This document shows, piece by piece, positions 63,201-64,000 of a DNA stretch of 64,000 bases (positions within the stretch are counted from its first letter, which is position 1; the number at the start of each line of letters is the position of its first letter). The notes beneath the pieces are model-generated. The model made no database searches. It was not told the DNA's origin and was given only the letters and a program-made list of their open reading frames with translations. Location of the stretch: positions 1 to 64,000 of the forward strand of contig CALYAO010000004.1 in NCBI GenBank assembly GCA_944393605.1. Reading direction: 5' to 3'. Made by a program: the position numbers and the translations under genes. Origin of the DNA: an uncultured Clostridia bacterium. GTDB lineage: Bacteria; Bacillota; Clostridia; UBA1381; UBA9506.

Positions 63201-63707
63201 ATGGCATGGAAAGAGATTGGGGCAAAGGAACTGACAAACAATGCATTTACCATGATTGGCAGCGATTGGATGCTGGTCACAGCGGAAGCGGACGGCAAGG
63301 CCAATACCATGACGGCTTCCTGGGGCGGCATGGGCGTGATGTGGGGCAAGGACGTGGCATTTGTCGTGCTGCGCCCGCAGCGGTATACCAAGGAGTTTGT
63401 GGATGCCACAGACCGCCTGTCCCTCACCTTTTTTGATGCGTCTCACCGCAAAACCTTAAGCTATCTGGGCTCGGTCTCGGGCCGCGACGAGGATAAACTC
63501 AAACGATCAGGCCTCACACTGGCCCACGACGGAGCGGTCCCCTATTTCGAAGAGGCCAACACGGTCCTCCTGTGCCGCAAGTTATACGCGCAGGAGTTCC
63601 AGCCGGGATGCTTTCTGGATCCCGCGCTCATCCAGCAGTGGTATCCCGACCAGGATTTCCACACGCTGTATATTGTCGAGGTAGAAAAGGTGCTGGTCGC
63701 GGAGTAA
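63201..63707 (+). CDS. Flavin reductase-like (FMN-binding split barrel) protein
   Basis: 168 residues from ATG 63201 (AGAAGGGAGCGAATCCCC upstream). The split-barrel signature is WMLVTAEADGKANTMTASWGGMGVMWGKD near 23-51, with the substrate/cofactor segment FVVLRPQRYTKEF and DRLSLTFF. It is shorter than flavodoxin-type enzymes and matches small anaerobe members that bind FMN. The role (flavin reduction or oxygen defence) is inferred; the expected partner is unknown. Divergent from the GH38 alpha-mannosidase. Confidence 0.82.
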   Translation: MAWKEIGAKELTNNAFTMIGSDWMLVTAEADGKANTMTASWGGMGVMWGKDVAFVVLRPQRYTKEFVDATDRLSLTFFDASHRKTLSYLGSVSGRDEDKLKRSGLTLAHDGAVPYFEEANTVLLCRKLYAQEFQPGCFLDPALIQQWYPDQDFHTLYIVEVEKVLVAE

Positions 63708-63767
63708 CGGACATCAAAAAACACCGATGCCCATCCGTGGCAAAACCGCAGCGTTTCGTTTTTTTTT

Positions 63768-63795
63768 GAAACGGCATAGTTTTCTATGCCGTTTC
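63768..63795 (+). terminator. Terminator-like hairpin after the flavin-reductase-like gene
   Basis: GAAACGGCATAG, loop TTTT, CTATGCCGTTTC, then a short T-rich stretch; perfect 12-bp stem. It overlaps the end of the small minus-strand frame described next. Confidence 0.65.
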
Positions 63796-63915
63796 TTCAT
63801 TTCGCTTGAACAACGACTTTGGCAATATCCCCACCAGGTCATAGCAAATAGCAATTTCCTGTGCCCCTTTCCCATCAACCGTTTGCGGCACGGGAACATA
63901 CTCCCGTTTTTCCAT
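63784..63915 (-). CDS. Possible small hypothetical protein
   Basis: 43 residues from ATG 63915: EKREYVPVPQTVDGKGAQEI and CYDLVGILPKSLFKRNEETA. Composition is protein-like and an in-frame stop lies just upstream, but the ribosome site (GGAAACAAT) is poor. Its stop is inside the hairpin at 63768-63795. I do not recognise a family. It may be a real small gene or chance. Confidence 0.35.
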   Translation of the reverse strand: MEKREYVPVPQTVDGKGAQEIAICYDLVGILPKSLFKRNEETA

Positions 63916-64000
63916 ATTGTTTCCAATTTCCAGCGTTCATTCCTGCCAATCAAAAGATTGAGGTTCCCTTGTAATGAACCGTTCCGGATGACCGGATTTC

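Overview
The window reads as a moderately GC-rich chromosome segment of an anaerobic, Gram-positive-type bacterium of the Firmicutes, most likely Clostridia of gut or similar habitat. The evidence is the abundance of S-layer homology (SLH) proteins, strong AGGAGG ribosome sites, consensus sigma-A promoters with 17-bp spacers, an hrcA-grpE-dnaK operon under a perfect CIRCE element, rubrerythrin, a CD1247-type zinc-ribbon protein, and an LplABC-type oligosaccharide importer. The species cannot be named from the sequence alone. No insertion sequence, phage, CRISPR array or rRNA was seen; one tRNA (Thr, GGT) is present.

Layout. (1) 1-21.9 kb: one long minus-strand glycan locus driven by a promoter at 21.9 kb. 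It encodes two permeases and a lipoprotein of an oligosaccharide ABC importer, an unrecognised cytosolic protein, an SLH-anchored clan GH-A glycosidase, two GH130 phosphorylase-like enzymes, three large secreted proteins with lectin-like and SLH domains, and the start of a second GH-A-like enzyme cut by the window edge. (2) 22-26 kb: a sparse region with degenerate sequence, a ribokinase-family gene, tRNA-Thr, and a Gfo/Idh/MocA oxidoreductase with a membrane N-terminus. (3) 26.2-32.4 kb: an operon behind a cobalamin riboswitch and an intrinsic terminator. It encodes an SLH-anchored alpha/alpha-barrel protein, a DUF4430 (transcobalamin C-terminal-like) protein, EcfT, and a single-chain EcfA-EcfA'-S protein. 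I read this as a split, transcobalamin-like corrinoid capture and uptake system, and it is the most interesting item here. (4) 32.5-41.4 kb: housekeeping genes (zinc-ribbon protein, efp, purA, MATE exporter, dnaK, grpE, hrcA, transaldolase-like aldolase). (5) 41.4-48.4 kb: metal homeostasis, with an ArsR regulator, CsoR, CopA carrying a fused CopZ, and a divergent HMA protein plus Zn/Cd-type ATPase, next to an AraC regulator. (6) 48.4-58.5 kb: lower glycolysis (pgk-tpi fusion, gpmI, eno), rubrerythrin, phosphohexomutase and a class A penicillin-binding protein. (7) 58.7-64 kb: a divergent XRE repressor/small cysteine-rich protein pair with twin operators, a BofC-like protein, a GH38 alpha-mannosidase, and a flavin-reductase-like protein.

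How it fits together. The glycan locus gives a coherent pathway: wall-anchored cleavage outside, ABC import, and cytosolic phosphorolysis by GH130. The GH38 enzyme suggests mannose-containing substrates are relevant, but the substrate is inferred. The cobalamin operon uses the same SLH anchoring strategy to hold a vitamin-binding protein at the surface.
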